From Nemertoderma westbladi (taxonomy: Eukaryota; Xenacoelomorpha; Nemertodermatida; Nemertodermatidae), in contig JAUCBJ010002007.1 of NCBI GenBank assembly GCA_032718475.1, forward strand, positions 1 through 64,000: a stretch of DNA of 64,000 bases, written 5' to 3'. This document shows positions 1 through 10,974 of the stretch, in pieces. Each line of letters starts with the position of its first letter. Position 1 is the first letter of the stretch. A program made the translations under genes and the position numbers. Under the pieces are notes generated by a model that ran no database searches, was not told the DNA's origin, and worked only from the letters and a program-made list of their open reading frames with translations.

Positions 1-1440
1 TGTGGATAAACTCATATATAGCAGACATGACGGAGTTGATGGAAGATGTTCTTGGTATCGGGGAGCGATATACTCTACTTTTGCAAGCGTTTGTTGATAG
101 CTTAATACGCGGCGACGTTAGTCCAACTGCTGCGGAGGACGATGGTCGTTATATCGAACCGCCAATGTCCCAAGAGCAGCTCGCGCGTGAGTTGGACTAT
201 AGAAAATTCGCTGCTCGATATACGCGGCGTAATGGTATGTATATGGGCTTCTTAACTACTGGTCATCCTATCGATTTACACAATACGGACTATGTCGACT
301 ATATATCCTGCCCAGCGGAGTCGGAACCATAAACGGAAATTCGAATGCGAAAATTCTATTCGAAATCGACTCGAAAGAAAAGACACTTAAGAAACAAATG
401 GACGCGGTAACTCCAAAGTATATTTGGAATTCTTGATAGAAGCATTGTAACAACAAATAAATGTCACCCGCGTTTACCCTACCAGACGTGCGTCTTTGGT
501 ATTATTACGATAAAAGCCCTAGACCCAAATAATAAACGGAAAGACATAAACATCCATGTAAACCGAAACTTGTTGACGTATCACCTATGCTCACTCGGCT
601 CGAACGATCCTGGAGTAAACCTACGATCAGAGTCCCGGAATACTCGGTCAAACCTCCTCATTCCTTAGTTGGACCTCAGACCTGCGATCCTGGTGGTGTC
701 GCGGATCCTCGCGGACGGTATTCACTGTTCAAGATCTAGTGCTACCCTAACAATTAATCGGTAACACTCCGACAGTGATTTCTAGCTAGCCGCCCATCTT
801 ACCTAGCTGGATTATGACGCAGACACCTAATATCATTATCCAATCGTATGGTCGTCCCGTTTAACGCGATACAACCCTTCATCAAGGTGAAGGAGAGCGT
901 TGTACGAAACGAGTTAAACGCTATTCTATAAAGATCAAAAAGGAAACCTGCGTTTGTTCAGATAAACGTAAGTTATAACAGTAAGTCCAATCGATAAACG
1001 AATTGGCCTTATCTCAATTCGATTGGGAAATCCAGAATCTCTAAGAAGTTATCGAACTTGGACGATCCTATTCTCTGCGAGAGTTTTTGGATGAACGTAT
1101 CCAGCTACGAGCGGAGGAAAATCAGCTCGAGGAGAAGCATATCGAAACGGCAGATACCCCGACCACAATCCTACACCTTCTGATGCAATCATATTGCACC
1201 CTTCACCCAGGAGTTATGGCCCTCCTAGTAAAGTGGCTCCCCCCAAAGAGAAAAAGACTCTTGCTAGCCTCAAAAAACTGCGTAAACGCCGTCTGCGTAA
1301 GAAAGACTAACTGTTTAGAGTATCTTTATGTTTTAGAAACTGTGATTTTTATATTTTATAGACTGAAAATCCCATTTTCTGGGAGCGGTGTAAAAGCTTT
1401 TACTGAATTGTCCGGTTATTTTTCCTTATTTTTCCCGTAA
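1..1440 (+). pseudogene. Decayed coding DNA of unknown origin
   Basis: This stretch is less AT-rich than the rest of the window and holds several short open frames that look once-coding rather than random. An open frame at 27-332 (101 codons) is acidic at its N-terminal half and ends without a recognisable domain; a second frame overlapping its end carries on to about 435 (a KILFEIDSKEK-like stretch), as if a frameshift separates two halves of one protein. A further frame near 1090-1310 ends in a strongly basic tail (KLRKRRLRKKD) directly before a stop, which resembles a real C-terminus. I do not recognise the family. It could be the end of a retroelement or DNA-virus-like element that runs off the left edge of the window. 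The absence of one long frame argues that it is no longer functional. Confidence 0.3.
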
Positions 1441-2600
1441 AGTACTCTGTAGTTGGTTTACCAGGCATAAAAAGGCCGTGTCCTTGCTGTACTGGTGTTT
1501 TAGCGGACATAAGAGCTATTTCTTCTGTATTTGTACTTTAGAGGACATAATCCGTAATTCCGTGACGTAAAAGCTCGATACTCTTGAAAACAGTGTCGCT
1601 ACCATGACGACGGCTAGCAGCTGATATTGCCACGTCGACGTTTCTTTGTTTCTCTGTTCTCTCGTTGTTCAGGTTGACCAATCAGAGCGTTTGTTATCTC
1701 TGTGTTGGAGGTATATACAGAAACTCAGTAGTTCAGTGTTATTGTTTTTGTCCAGAGCCTAAGAACCGGCTTTGGCACCTCCGTGTTTTAGTTTTTAGTC
1801 TTACACTAGTAGGTTTAATTATAAAGGGCATATATCCTTTAACGCACCTACCTGACTCATGGAATCACTGCATACTGATGACTGATGTCTGCATACTGCA
1901 GTACTGCATACACTGCATACTGTGTAACATTGTGCATACCTTTATATTGTTATACTGCTATTTACCGTCAGTTCTTCATAATATGGTTGATGAATAATTA
2001 TATTTGGAATAACGATAAACAACCCCGAAACCCAATGTTCTTGATATACCGAAGGTAAGAGAGAAGGGTTACAGATAAACGATTGTGACTTATGTTAAAG
2101 TGGTTTGAAGTGAATCTAATGTTATTTGATAGACCCTACATGAGCCAGTCTGTGTTCCTTTTATATGTGACTAAAATCAGTGAAGATCGGCAGATTAGTG
2201 TGCAGTATTGTGCAGCATTGTGTATGAGTGAGTCTGTTAAAGAAGCATTCCTAAAGAATGCGCCATATATGTGAATTATAATTAAGCCATATCGTTGTGA
2301 GTGGTTTAAGTCATAACTCTGTTTATATAGATAAAGCGCCACGTCCTAAAGGAACTGTTAATATTCCCGAAGGTGAATAATATTGTCAGAGATTATATAA
2401 TACTGTCAGTCGAATAATACATTAGGCTTACATAGCAATAAAATTAAACCGTCGAACCCAATCTCCCGGGAATTTCCAGCGGGTGAATGGTCGCGCACGG
2501 ATTGGTTTCGACTAGTGTAGTGAATCAAATACTTGTCATAGACTAAAAACTGATTTAATATCTAGAAGACATCTTAATTTGGTGGGTTAAACTGCCAAAG
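1441..2600. other. No gene seen; possible LTR/promoter-like DNA
   Basis: No convincing coding sequence. A TATA-like GTATATACAG lies near 1708 within a block that looks like a promoter or LTR, but no direct-repeat partner was found inside the window, so an LTR cannot be supported. Several short open frames here have no domain and poor coding character. GCATACTGCA/CACTGCATACTG repeats occur near 1868-1935. Confidence 0.25.
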
Positions 2601-2986
2601 GTCTGAAAGCGCGAACAATAGCACTGTAGTACAGTTAGTACACACAGTAGGCTGTTGTCAGGTTGTAGGCCTACCAAAGTCGTTATGATCTATATTGAGC
2701 ATATGTTGCTGTCAGCCTGTGCAGCTGTAGGCAGGTAGGTAGACCGTGCTATGACTATGACATGACATTGTATGTTTAAAAGCATGAAATGCTGAAATGG
2801 CTTTAAATAGCAATCGGCGCTGGCTCTTCGAAATGACATAAATTCTCAAATAGGTGATTTGGGTGGAGCTTCGATAACTGCTAGGGCTTCCAGGGGTGAT
2901 CATGGGTCTGGTTCTGAGTCTAGTGTAAGCAGATCAATACCGGTAGCTATAACTATAACTGGTACCGGCACCGGTACTACCAGCGT

Positions 2987-3010
2987 CCCCCCCCCCCCCC
3001 CCCCCCCCCC
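2987..3010. repeat. Poly(C) tract, 24 nt
   Basis: An uninterrupted run of C. It makes an artificial poly-proline stretch in the overlapping open frame at 2859-3080, which I therefore do not count as a gene. It is one of at least 14 such G or C runs in the window. Confidence 0.95.
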
Positions 3011-3838
3011 AGCCTTAACCAGTAATCCAGTTAACCAGCCAACCAGTAATCTAATTACAACACATATGTACAGTGTATAGTAAGCTACAGGTTACCCTAT
3101 GATGTACAGTAGGTAATACTAGCAGACATTTCCTTTTTATGAGAAAAAGGGAAATGAAATTAATTAGTTTCCTTACCTTTCTTTAAAAAAAAAGGTAAGC
3201 AAAAGCAGTTTTACTTTTCCTTTCCTACAAGAAAAAACTAAGGCGAACTGTAGTTACAGTACTTTCATAGAATAAAAAGGTAAAGAGAAGGAGATATTTT
3301 CACCTCTTTACCTTTCGCAGAAGTAAAAGGTAAAGCGATGAAACCTGAATAAAAGTTAAAATTGGCCGATAATCACCACCGTAAATTAGTAAATTAAAAT
3401 CTCTTTTGTAAAATTATACTAACCTATATTAGTTAAAAAGTCAATCCCAGCGTGTATTTGAAGCTTCCACTATCCATATTAACTTCATAGTTCCTTCCGA
3501 AGTGGCTGTATTTATGAAAGACTACGATCAAGACTATATTATTTGTGGTTCATTATTTCCTTCCTATATATATTATAGTAATGAATTATTGTAATGTAAT
3601 GAGTTATAATTAATTATTATCAATATATCGTAGCAATATAATATTTCATTGATGAGTTTTTATGTTTTCCTTAAAACATAACGATTTATTAATCTGGGCG
3701 AGGGTAGGGTGGTGGGCGAGAATAGGGGGAAGGGGGCGGTGGTGATAGTGCACTATGGAATAGGCGTGGGGGGGGGGGGGGGGGGGGGACTGGGAAGGAG
3801 CTGTATTGTATAAATACTTAATATGTATTTATTACTTT
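3011..3838. other. Non-coding, AT-rich, with a 21-nt poly(G) tract
   Basis: No gene seen. Purine-rich segments with repeated AAAGGTAA-like words occupy 3130-3345. A G-rich region ends in a pure poly(G) run at 3768-3788, just upstream of the RTE-like LINE fragment. Confidence 0.5.
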
Positions 3839-4356
3839 ATACTACTACTATGATCGGCATGCTGCATGGCAGCTGCATTTTTAAGAATGATGTGCCGGCT
3901 TGTTGACAAAATTGCACCGCCACAACTCCCTATCACCCATGACATTTGCTAGATCATCCGCATCTTCAAGGCCAGTGTCCTTTAAGATGCGTCTCAAGAA
4001 AGTCATGGGCTGTCCACCATGCTTATTCACTCCATGAGGCTGCCAAAGTACAAGATAATGAACTGGCTGGTTCTCACGGCGAAAGCAATGTCCTGCAAAG
4101 CGGAGGCGATTTTGTTCTAGTGTCAAGCTTGGGGGAACCAATGAGACACCTCCAATGTTATATAGTGTCTGGTTGGAGATGTCTGCATTGTACTTCACAC
4201 AATGAACCCGGCGTAGCATTCTTGTGAATGTGCCATCCAAAGATTTGGTGTCCTCAGCAGTTAAAGCCCAGCATGGACTCCCATAGATGAGTGCTGGAAC
4301 TACTGCAGGTCTAAATAATCGGACCTTAAGTTTCCGATTAATTCTCGGTGACTTCC
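3839..4356 (-). mobile_element. RTE-like LINE, 3' fragment (copy 1)
   Basis: On the minus strand this encodes the last about 119 residues of the same reverse-transcriptase protein that is nearly complete at 28764-30890, including the C-terminal block with RLRFAGHCFRR and the RELWRCNF ending. The 3' end has the family's short untranslated tail with the inverted words GCAGCTGCA/GCATGCCGATC followed by an (ACT/TAG)n tail at 3839-3851. The left (5') end is truncated at about 4356, as usual for target-primed LINE copies. Small differences from the other copies (for example NADISNQ for NAHISNQ) show that it is an independent insertion. Confidence 0.9.
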
Positions 4357-4760
4357 GAGTTGAACTTCAACTAAAAAATATATAAAGGGACAAACAAGTA
4401 TTACGCATTTATAGACATTGCTCCGATACAGACAGTTACTGCACAAACCGGGATGTATACCTCAGCAAGTGCTTTTACTGGGAATATCCAAGCGACTACC
4501 TCAACGAACTCAGAGTCTGGAACCCGGAATATCCAAGCGACTACCTCGACGAACTCAGAGTCTGGAAACCCAACTACCACGTCTAAACAAAGGACTAACG
4601 ACAGGAACCCAACTAAAAGCTTCTATATATCGGTCCCATTGCCATTCAAATACGACATCTGCACCATTATTAAAAGGTATACCAGAGATTATGTAGACTA
4701 GACTACTAGAGAAAGGTTGACCAGAAACAACCTCTTTCATATCACATATAGCATGCTATG
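4357..4760 (+). other. Possible short coding remnant with 45-bp tandem duplication
   Basis: A TATATAAAGGG box at about 4378 precedes a region with more than one open frame. All three forward frames are partly open; the most protein-like reads about 60 residues from roughly 4405 and contains a 15-residue unit (YPSDYLNELRVW) repeated twice because 45 bp is tandemly duplicated (about 4479-4568). I do not recognise the product. It may be a decayed host or transposon exon. Confidence 0.3.
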
Positions 4761-5066
4761 AAGTAACTGAGAATAATAGTACAAGTCTGAATAATTTATG
4801 GTTATCAGAGTTTACAGGTTTACCTACTGAGCTAAGAAAGCTGTGCTATAATGGTTCATTTGTTGTTCGGTACATGTATATGTATTAGAATTATATTAAA
4901 AATTGAATTATAATAATATTAAATTAGGCCTACTCGTTATGATGGCAATTAATTTATTGAACAATTCAATTGTTCAAATATTCGTTATAATATTGCTTAG
5001 ATACCGGTACTGGTATATTATTCTGGTTTTTTTTCTTAGCTATATTATTTGTACTGATTATATTAT

Positions 5067-5276
5067 ATGAATATGGATATATCATCCTGCCCTTCACCTT
5101 CATGCTCACAAAAAATAAAAGATAAGATAAAATAAAACTACAAGATTTGCCCTAAATGCGAGTATGTGCTAGACAATACACTAGACAACACCATCCCATG
5201 TTTTGGTTGTGGGGAAGAATTGGAGTTGGCATGGTCGAAATGTCCAAATTGTTTAAAGGTTACAGATTACGGTTAA
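5067..5276 (+). pseudogene. Small zinc-ribbon ORF with one in-frame stop
   Basis: A frame opening with an ATG at 5067 and ending with TAA at 5274-5276 would encode about 69 residues. It has a cysteine-rich N-terminus (SCPSPSC), then CPKC, CFGCG and CPNC pairs. The CxxC pairs spaced this way are the signature of zinc-ribbon (double zinc-ribbon type) folds. The frame is broken once by a TAA inside an A/T-rich simple stretch near 5133 (AAGATAAAATAAAAC), which could equally be an intron-less microsatellite expansion or a start further downstream. Function unknown. Directly downstream comes the 84-bp tandem repeat ORF, in another frame. Confidence 0.45.
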
Positions 5277-5284
5277 AGATTACA

Positions 5285-5760
5285 CCGATTACTTTTTAGG
5301 AACCGCCTGTTCTGTGTTCTTAAAACCGCCGTTTAGTTTTGTAAGAGCCATTTTTAAAATCGAAACCGCCAATTACTTGTTACAAACCGCCTGTTTTGTG
5401 TTATTAAAACCGCAGTTTAGTTTTGTAAGAACCATTTATAAAATCGAAACCGCCGATTACTTGTTACAAACCGCCTGTTTTATGTTCTTAAAACCGCCGT
5501 TTAGTTTTGTAAGAGCCATTTTTAAAATCGAAACCGCCAATTACTTGTTACAAACCGCCTGTTTTGTGTTCATAAAACCGCCGTTTAGTTTTGTAAGAGC
5601 CATTTATAAAATCGAAACCGCCAATTACTTGTTACAAACCGCCTGTTTTGTGTTATTAAAACCGCCGTTTAGTTTTGTAAGAGCCATTTTTAAAATCGAA
5701 ACCGCCAATTACTTCTTACAAACCGCCTGTTTTGTGTTATTAAAACCGCCGTTTTGTTTT
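5285..5760 (+). repeat. 84-bp tandem repeat, about 5.5 units, open in frame
   Basis: Five and a half near-identical 84-bp units lie head to tail. Because 84 is a multiple of three, the array stays open and reads as a 28-residue repeat containing KPPFSFVRAI and ANYLLQTACF. Each unit carries AAACCGCC motifs. The open frame (5314-6021) runs past the array into a degenerate AACGCC/GGCGTT-rich region to 5920. The open frame may be only a by-product of amplification of a frame free of stops; there is no recognisable domain. Confidence 0.8.
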
Positions 5761-6021
5761 CAAAATAACGCCACTTTCTGTTGCGAAAATAAACACCACT
5801 TTCCCATGGGTAAAATAAACGCCAGTTTGGTAAAAAACCGGCAGTGGGAATGTGTTGCAAAAAAACTGGCGTTTTTTGTCAAAACCTCCGTTTTTTTTTT
5901 AAAAAAAACGACGTTTCATTTTTTCAGTGTATGTGGAGTGGATAGCTGCAACGAAACGATCCTCCTTGGATTCAAAGCCTGCCAGATTGTGGACGTGACA
6001 TTATTGCTGGAGACCTATTGA
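5314..6021 (+). CDS. Hypothetical repeat protein (28-residue repeats)
   Basis: An open frame of 235 codons, starting at a GTG rather than ATG, in which residues 1-150 are the translated 84-bp tandem repeats. The predicted repeat is hydrophobic and aromatic (FSFVRAI, YLLQTACF) and lacks zinc ligands or known motifs. After the repeats the frame crosses a T-run and ends in a stretch with several cysteines (CGVDSCNE). No promoter, splice site or start codon supports expression. I give it only as a candidate. Confidence 0.25.
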   Translation: MFLKPPFSFVRAIFKIETANYLLQTACFVLLKPQFSFVRTIYKIETADYLLQTACFMFLKPPFSFVRAIFKIETANYLLQTACFVFIKPPFSFVRAIYKIETANYLLQTACFVLLKPPFSFVRAIFKIETANYFLQTACFVLLKPPFCFQNNATFCCENKHHFPMGKINASLVKNRQWECVAKKLAFFVKTSVFFLKKTTFHFFSVCGVDSCNETILLGFKACQIVDVTLLLETY

Positions 6022-6059
6022 AATGTGTGTGTGAGGTGACTTTAGAGGATGTAGGAGGC

Positions 6060-6316
6060 TGATATTAAAGTTACCTTGGCCATGCTGACTTGAAGGTTGA
6101 CGCCATAGGCAATAATCATCAGTATTACAGTCTGCCTGTACCACTAGATGGTGATGTGAAAAGTAAAGTTAGTTTGGTACCAGTGCTTAAGATGGAGGTA
6201 ACGGAAGAAATAGGAAAAGGGGGGAATTTTTTCCAATGCTGTGGTAGATCATTTGTCAATTACTTTAAATCAAGAGATGGTATAGATCTGGATATAATCA
6301 CCATATCTGTATGACA
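6060..6316 (+). pseudogene. Short unidentified coding remnant
   Basis: The frame ending at 6314 (74 codons after a GTG- or TTG-type start) can be followed upstream with two stops to about 5985 (CGRDIIAGDLLKCVCEVTLEDVGG). The composition (VPLDGDVKSK, CCGRSFVNYF) looks like real protein sequence rather than random frame. The family is not recognised. It ends just before the dispersed repeat at 6342 begins. Confidence 0.25.
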
Positions 6317-6341
6317 GGTCTATCCTGAATTTAAGAAAATG

Positions 6342-7750
6342 CCATAATTTGGAAATTCGTGTGATTACCCTCATTAAATTTTGCCTGATCATAGTACCAA
6401 ATTTTGTTTATATTCACGCAAAAAATCAAGACCAGCAACACTTAGCCACATCACCAAATGATGTTTTGAATTTTGTCAGTTATCGAATTATCGATGAAAG
6501 CAAATTTTTAAAAATTTTCTCCCATAGAGTAGTTGGACTTCGTTTTAAGTAGCCTTTGGCACTATTTTCGATCTCTGCACCATCAAATTACCCGAGAAAC
6601 ATCTACTTTGTCCCATATTTAGTAGAAAAATTGTGAAAATATCATATTTGTGAATTTAACACATATCGCGATAAGCGAAATATAGACAAATGCGATAATT
6701 TGAAAATTCGTGCGATTACCCTCATCAAATTTTGCTATCACATGTTGTATATATTCACACCAAAAATCAAGACTGGCAACACTTGGCCACACACATCTCC
6801 AAATGATCATTTAAATTTTGTCAGTTATCAAACAATCACAAAACTTTGATCTGATCGAAAAATCACAAATTTTTTCACCTATAGAGTACTTGGACTTCAT
6901 TTTGAGTCGTTATTAATGCCATTTTCGATCTCAGTACCATCAAATTACCCCAGAAACATCTAATTGGTCTTATAAATCACCGACATGTGCTGACCACCAT
7001 TTCACCATTTTTAGAGGGCTGTAACTTTTGAACCGTAAAACATTTTAAGTAATTTTTTTTTGCATTCAATAAACGCTACAGAATATAACCTGGCTAATCA
7101 AATATAGTCAATAAATGTTACACAATATAACCTGGTTAATCAATTATAGTCAATAAACGCTACACAATATATAACCTAGTTAATCAAATATAGTCCATAA
7201 ACGCTACAATATAACCTAGTTAATCAAATATAGTCAATATACGCGAATCAATGAATGAATAAGTTACTTTATCTCAATGCAAATGTTGTCATGTGGTAGG
7301 TAACCCTCATAAACCCGTATAACGCAAGAAACAAGATGATACTATCAACTGATCAATTTGCTTATTTTCAAAAATTTGGTGCTGGCATAACAATTTTCAC
7401 CCACCGGCGAAAAATACAATTTTGAAAACTCTTATGAAATTTTTACTGATTCCATTGAATTCAGAACCCTCACAAACCTGTATAACGCAAGAAACAAGGT
7501 GACACAATCAATTGATATATTTGATGGTTTTCAAAATTTGGTGCTAGCACCACATTTTGCACCCACTTACGAAAAATACAAGTTTGAGATGTCTAGTTCG
7601 ATAATTATATATTCCATTGAATTCAGAACAGCCAAATCCTCTAAAACGCAAGAAATAAATTGTCACAAGCAATATACAAGTTTGATACGCTTGGTGCAAC
7701 TCGTATATATTTCATCGAAACCAGAACCCCAAAAAACCCCAATTGTGTAA
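6342..7750 (+). repeat. Composite dispersed repeat, copy 1
   Basis: The block has three layers. First, a roughly 350-bp unit occurs twice in tandem (6343-6627 and 6692-6980; landmarks GATTACCCTCAT and CATCAAATTACCC). Second, a unit of about 47 bp is repeated four to five times at 7065-7245 (AATAAACGCTACA...ATATAACCTGGTTAATCAA). Third, a degenerate unit of about 160 bp with landmarks TTTGGTGCTAGCACC, GAAAAATACAAG and CCATTGAATTCAGAAC repeats from 7300 to 7750. The first and third layers recur inverted at 23.2-24.4 kb, and the third also at 55.75-57.3 kb and, diverged, at 26.4-27.9 kb. Confidence 0.85.
7065..7245 (+). repeat. About 47-bp tandem repeat, four to five units
   Basis: Successive units read CAATAAACGCTACA followed by ATATAACCTGGTTAATCAA and TATAGT with small differences. 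This tract is present in copy 1 of the composite repeat but missing from the inverted copy at 23.2-24.4 kb, so it expanded or was lost after the copies separated. Confidence 0.85.
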
Positions 7751-7943
7751 AAAAAAGATTAAGTTCCCTTACAAAGTCCCCAAGGAAGCACCATGACATC
7801 TGGCTTGATTTTACCACAAAAAATCCCTACTGGCCTACACACAGACATAGTTTTAACTTAAGGTTCAAAATTTTCACCAAAATGGGCCACAACTGTTGAC
7901 GACTACTGTGGAACAAAGGTACACCATCAATACCGAAAACCTA

Positions 7944-8660
7944 TCAAAGCACCAAAGCACCATCAGGAAACATTGATTTTGAGAGGACAGCCTGATGAAA
8001 AATAGCAACAACAGCCTTTTTCAGCCCAAAGTGAGAATACTCTCCACTATCACCAACTTTTTCACAGGGAAGCTTTTTGGATAATACTGGTGTACCTATC
8101 AAGGTCCACCCATCCAATGGGCGATTGCAGTCAGCGTTGGGATAATGAGAATGCAAAATTGCAAGAAGTTTATTCAAAGCAACATGACTAATATGTTCCT
8201 TGACAGCCCACTCTCTCAGATCACAATGCAGAGATGGTTTCTGTTCATCAGGTTCTAACATATTTATGGCCTCATTCACCTTCAAAACATCATCAACACT
8301 AATATCACAATCAGAGTAATCTGAAAAAACCCAAGGATTATTATTGACAAGCTCATCATTAACTAACAGAGCACCATTGCTATCTACATCAGGCATGCAA
8401 AAATCATGGTCATACTCCGCATCAACAGGTGGCACATAACACGCATCATGCAATGGAATATCATGGCCAGAATCTTCCAAATAGGCATTTACATTTACAG
8501 TATGAAGATTGTTATTACCGGTATCCACCGCATCATTGATAGCCTCAGTTTCATAAATTCGATTGATAAAATTATAATCCTGTTCACAAGGCACACTTAC
8601 AGTCAATTCCTTCGACAATTTCCATCGATTAGTTCGATAACTAGAGCCAGAGTACGACAT
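7944..8660 (-). CDS. Transposon-associated protein, N-terminal exon (unclassified family)
   Basis: An open minus-strand frame of 238 residues beginning with ATG (MSYSGSSYR). The first half is acidic and low in known motifs. The second half has the block LREWAVKEHISHVALNKLLAIL, followed by a TLIGTP element and a GEYSHFGLKKAV element. I recall this arrangement (LRxWA, LLxxL, LLxTP, GxYxHFGL) from the N-terminal part of uncharacterised transposon-borne proteins that are abundant in invertebrates and fish. Here the downstream catalytic part is absent, so it is a first exon or a truncated copy. The family assignment is from memory; the open frame itself is directly visible. Confidence 0.45.
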   Translation of the reverse strand: MSYSGSSYRTNRWKLSKELTVSVPCEQDYNFINRIYETEAINDAVDTGNNNLHTVNVNAYLEDSGHDIPLHDACYVPPVDAEYDHDFCMPDVDSNGALLVNDELVNNNPWVFSDYSDCDISVDDVLKVNEAINMLEPDEQKPSLHCDLREWAVKEHISHVALNKLLAILHSHYPNADCNRPLDGWTLIGTPVLSKKLPCEKVGDSGEYSHFGLKKAVVAIFHQAVLSKSMFPDGALVL

Positions 8661-9397
8661 TTTTGTTATTTAATCATGAATTATAAAAAATACAGAGTTA
8701 AAATCACCAGTACTACAGGAATTTATAACAATAACACTCATATAATATTTTATAAGGCTTTTATGTTGGTCAGTTTCAGTTAACGGTAGGCCTAGTAGTA
8801 CAGTAGTTAGCTTATAGGAACTTGACACGTAACTAAACCTACCAGTCTATTGATGTATTGGCAGATAGGCAACACTGGTGTAACAGAGAATTTTCACTCC
8901 ACATTCAAAATCACGCCCCGGTTAAAACTGGGGGGGGGGGGGGGGGGGCTCTGTTTTAGTTGAGAATATTATTATTTTACCTGGACTGGGAATAATTTAG
9001 ATAGGATAACGTTCAATTACAGTAGTGCATGGAATTATCATGGAACACTTTTTTTGATTTCATTGGACGATTTCATTTGGATTACTGTATTCATACCTCT
9101 TCACTGCATCGACCTGCGCACTCATCCCAAAATCCAGTTGTCAAACTATATGATTACTGAATTTTTCCACAATGTCTCATTATATTCCCTAACTTTCCAC
9201 ATGATGAAGCAGGGAAAAAGTTTATGAATTTTATCATTATTCTTTATTTTTCCAAAAGCGGATTTTACAAGTAAATAAATTTTAACTATTTATTGTATGG
9301 TAAATAAAATAAGCCTAATTAACCAAGCGTCCTGAGATCATTTATTTACTGAGCGAGTGCAACAAACGATGTCAATAAGAGAGGGACGATAAGGTCA
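8661..9397. other. Non-coding; 19-nt poly(G) tract
   Basis: No gene seen. A pure G run lies at 8930-8948. The remainder is AT-rich with no repeat partner identified in the window. Confidence 0.5.
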
Positions 9398-10185
9398 ATT
9401 AAATATTTTATATATTGTACACTATGTAATATTATTGTCAAAATGTCATGTTTTTTTTTCAATCTGCGACTTAGTGCATTAGATGTAAATAAGTGGATGA
9501 GTTTGAAAACAGGGTTTGACAGCCCCGGGGCAGTTAAAAACTTCAGACTCATCCACTTACTTAGTTAAATCTATAATGTTTTTTGTTATCAAGGTATGTT
9601 GATAATTGCAAAGTATTTTGACTACTGGAGCTGAAATTCAGTTTTAGTATGAAGGGTAGAGCAGCATCATATACAATCTAAGCACAACGAGACAGAAGTA
9701 AGAACAACTGTCAGTGTCAAAAGACTGTTTTTGATAGCAACACTGGTATTGTAAGCGTTGTAGGATACAGTATCTTATAGTGAAAGTTTCCCTGTGGTAA
9801 ATTAAGTAATATAATCTTACTTGGGGTAAGTTATGTATATTTAATTTACCACTGCTCAAGGTCCAGTGATAACTTATGTCAGACAGAATGATGGTACATC
9901 TGTGGAGCTTGGCTACATTGGAGCCGAGCTCCAATGTGAGTGTGTGTGTGCTCTGTGAGTTTCAGTCCAAGCCACCTGATGAGATAGATGTGATGCATGA
10001 TCATAGAGGGCATTGAGCTGGGCTGGGCAATATCCAGCCGCGTAATGACATTGGCCATGCATTGGCTCCTGCAACTTTATGTTGGTGTAAGTGGAGAACG
10101 ACTCCCTCATGTAGTTCCCCTCTTGGTGTTGGAAACTGAGGATATGGAATCATTAGCCCATTGAGGCCACCATGTTTAGTTAACT
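9398..10185. repeat. About 790-bp dispersed repeat, copy 1
   Basis: This block matches 19586-20372 in the same orientation almost throughout. It begins near TATTGTACA-TATGTAATATT and ends at CCATGTTTAGTTAA. An inverted pair, AAGTGGATGAGT and ACTCATCCACTT (about 9491 and 9545), can form a hairpin in both copies. Copies differ by small indels, notably around 9925-9955 where copy 1 has a GT-rich tract and copy 2 has unrelated sequence. No coding capacity is convincing; it may be a non-autonomous element. Confidence 0.8.
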
Positions 10186-10189
10186 TGTC

Positions 10190-10740
10190 AGAAATTTAGG
10201 GTGGGCCCGGCCCACATGGCCCATACTGACGGTCCACCACTGCCCCCCCCCCCCCCCATATTGGATATTATTTGCAGGATATGGGTAACAGGAATGGGAG
10301 GTAACATGAATCACTATCTGAGACGGCTGTAACAGCACTGGAATTGGGGGGGGGGGGGGGGGGGTAACAGGACAAAGCAAACAAAAAAGCAAAAGCAATT
10401 AGCTGTTTGTTTATTATTACTGTACCATTTATATTTTCCCTGAATACAATAGTGACTGATAACGATAACCTGCAATGGGCCATAAATAAATATTTATTCT
10501 TCAGGGTGTCAGCGTACAATAGAGCTACTATTGTGCTACACACTGTCTCCTTATCTTTTTTGAATTCTTGAACCTGCTGGGAGAACACAAACAGGTTCGG
10601 ATGTGCATTTTTTGCTGGGTCTAAATTATGACAGCGCAATATGGCATTGTAATGTCGAAATTCGTAGATAGAGTGTATTATTAATAAATTATAGTGACTG
10701 TGATACTTCGTGATTAATATGCATATAACTATTATTTTAT
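10190..10740. other. Non-coding; poly(C) and poly(G) runs
   Basis: No gene seen. A C15 run (10243-10257) and a G19 run (10346-10364) lie about 90 bp apart on opposite strand sense and could pair. They produce proline-rich artefact frames on the minus strand. Confidence 0.5.
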
Positions 10741-10880
10741 CCGATCTATTCTCGCGTCCCGAGCCGAGCCAATATGCTCTACTGTGCTCCATTAGATCTA
10801 TTCTCGCGTCCTGAGCCGAGACAACACGCCCTACTGCGCTCCATTAGCTTTATTCTCGCGTCCCGAGCCGAGCCAACAGA
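10741..10880. repeat. About 55-bp tandem repeat, 2.5 units
   Basis: Units read TCTATTCTCGCGTCC then GAGCCGAG and a variable TGCTCCATTAG segment. The tract is markedly more CG-rich than its surroundings. Confidence 0.8.
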
Positions 10881-10974
10881 AAATGATCTAAAGTAGAACC
10901 AAAAGAACCTGTATGTAGTATGTGAATACGGAAAATATACTGAAAAAGTATTCCATAGATCTTCAATACCTAAC

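Noticed and set aside
1620-2600. Long terminal repeat of a retrotransposon
   Set aside because: Promoter-like words are present, but no second LTR, primer-binding site or polypurine tract could be identified in the window.
2859-3080. Short open frame with a long proline stretch
   Set aside because: The prolines come from a pure C24 run; no domain and no supporting context.
5285-5760. CRISPR-like array
   Set aside because: Units are head to tail without unique spacers, and the sequence is eukaryotic; it is an ordinary tandem repeat. The same applies to 26.6-27.9 kb.
7499-7899. Two overlapping short open frames in the composite repeat
   Set aside because: They fall in the 160-bp repeat units and are not conserved as frames in the inverted copy.
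10268-10792. 174-codon minus-strand open frame
   Set aside because: Proline run from a G19 tract and a tandem repeat at the end explain the open frame; no recognisable domain.
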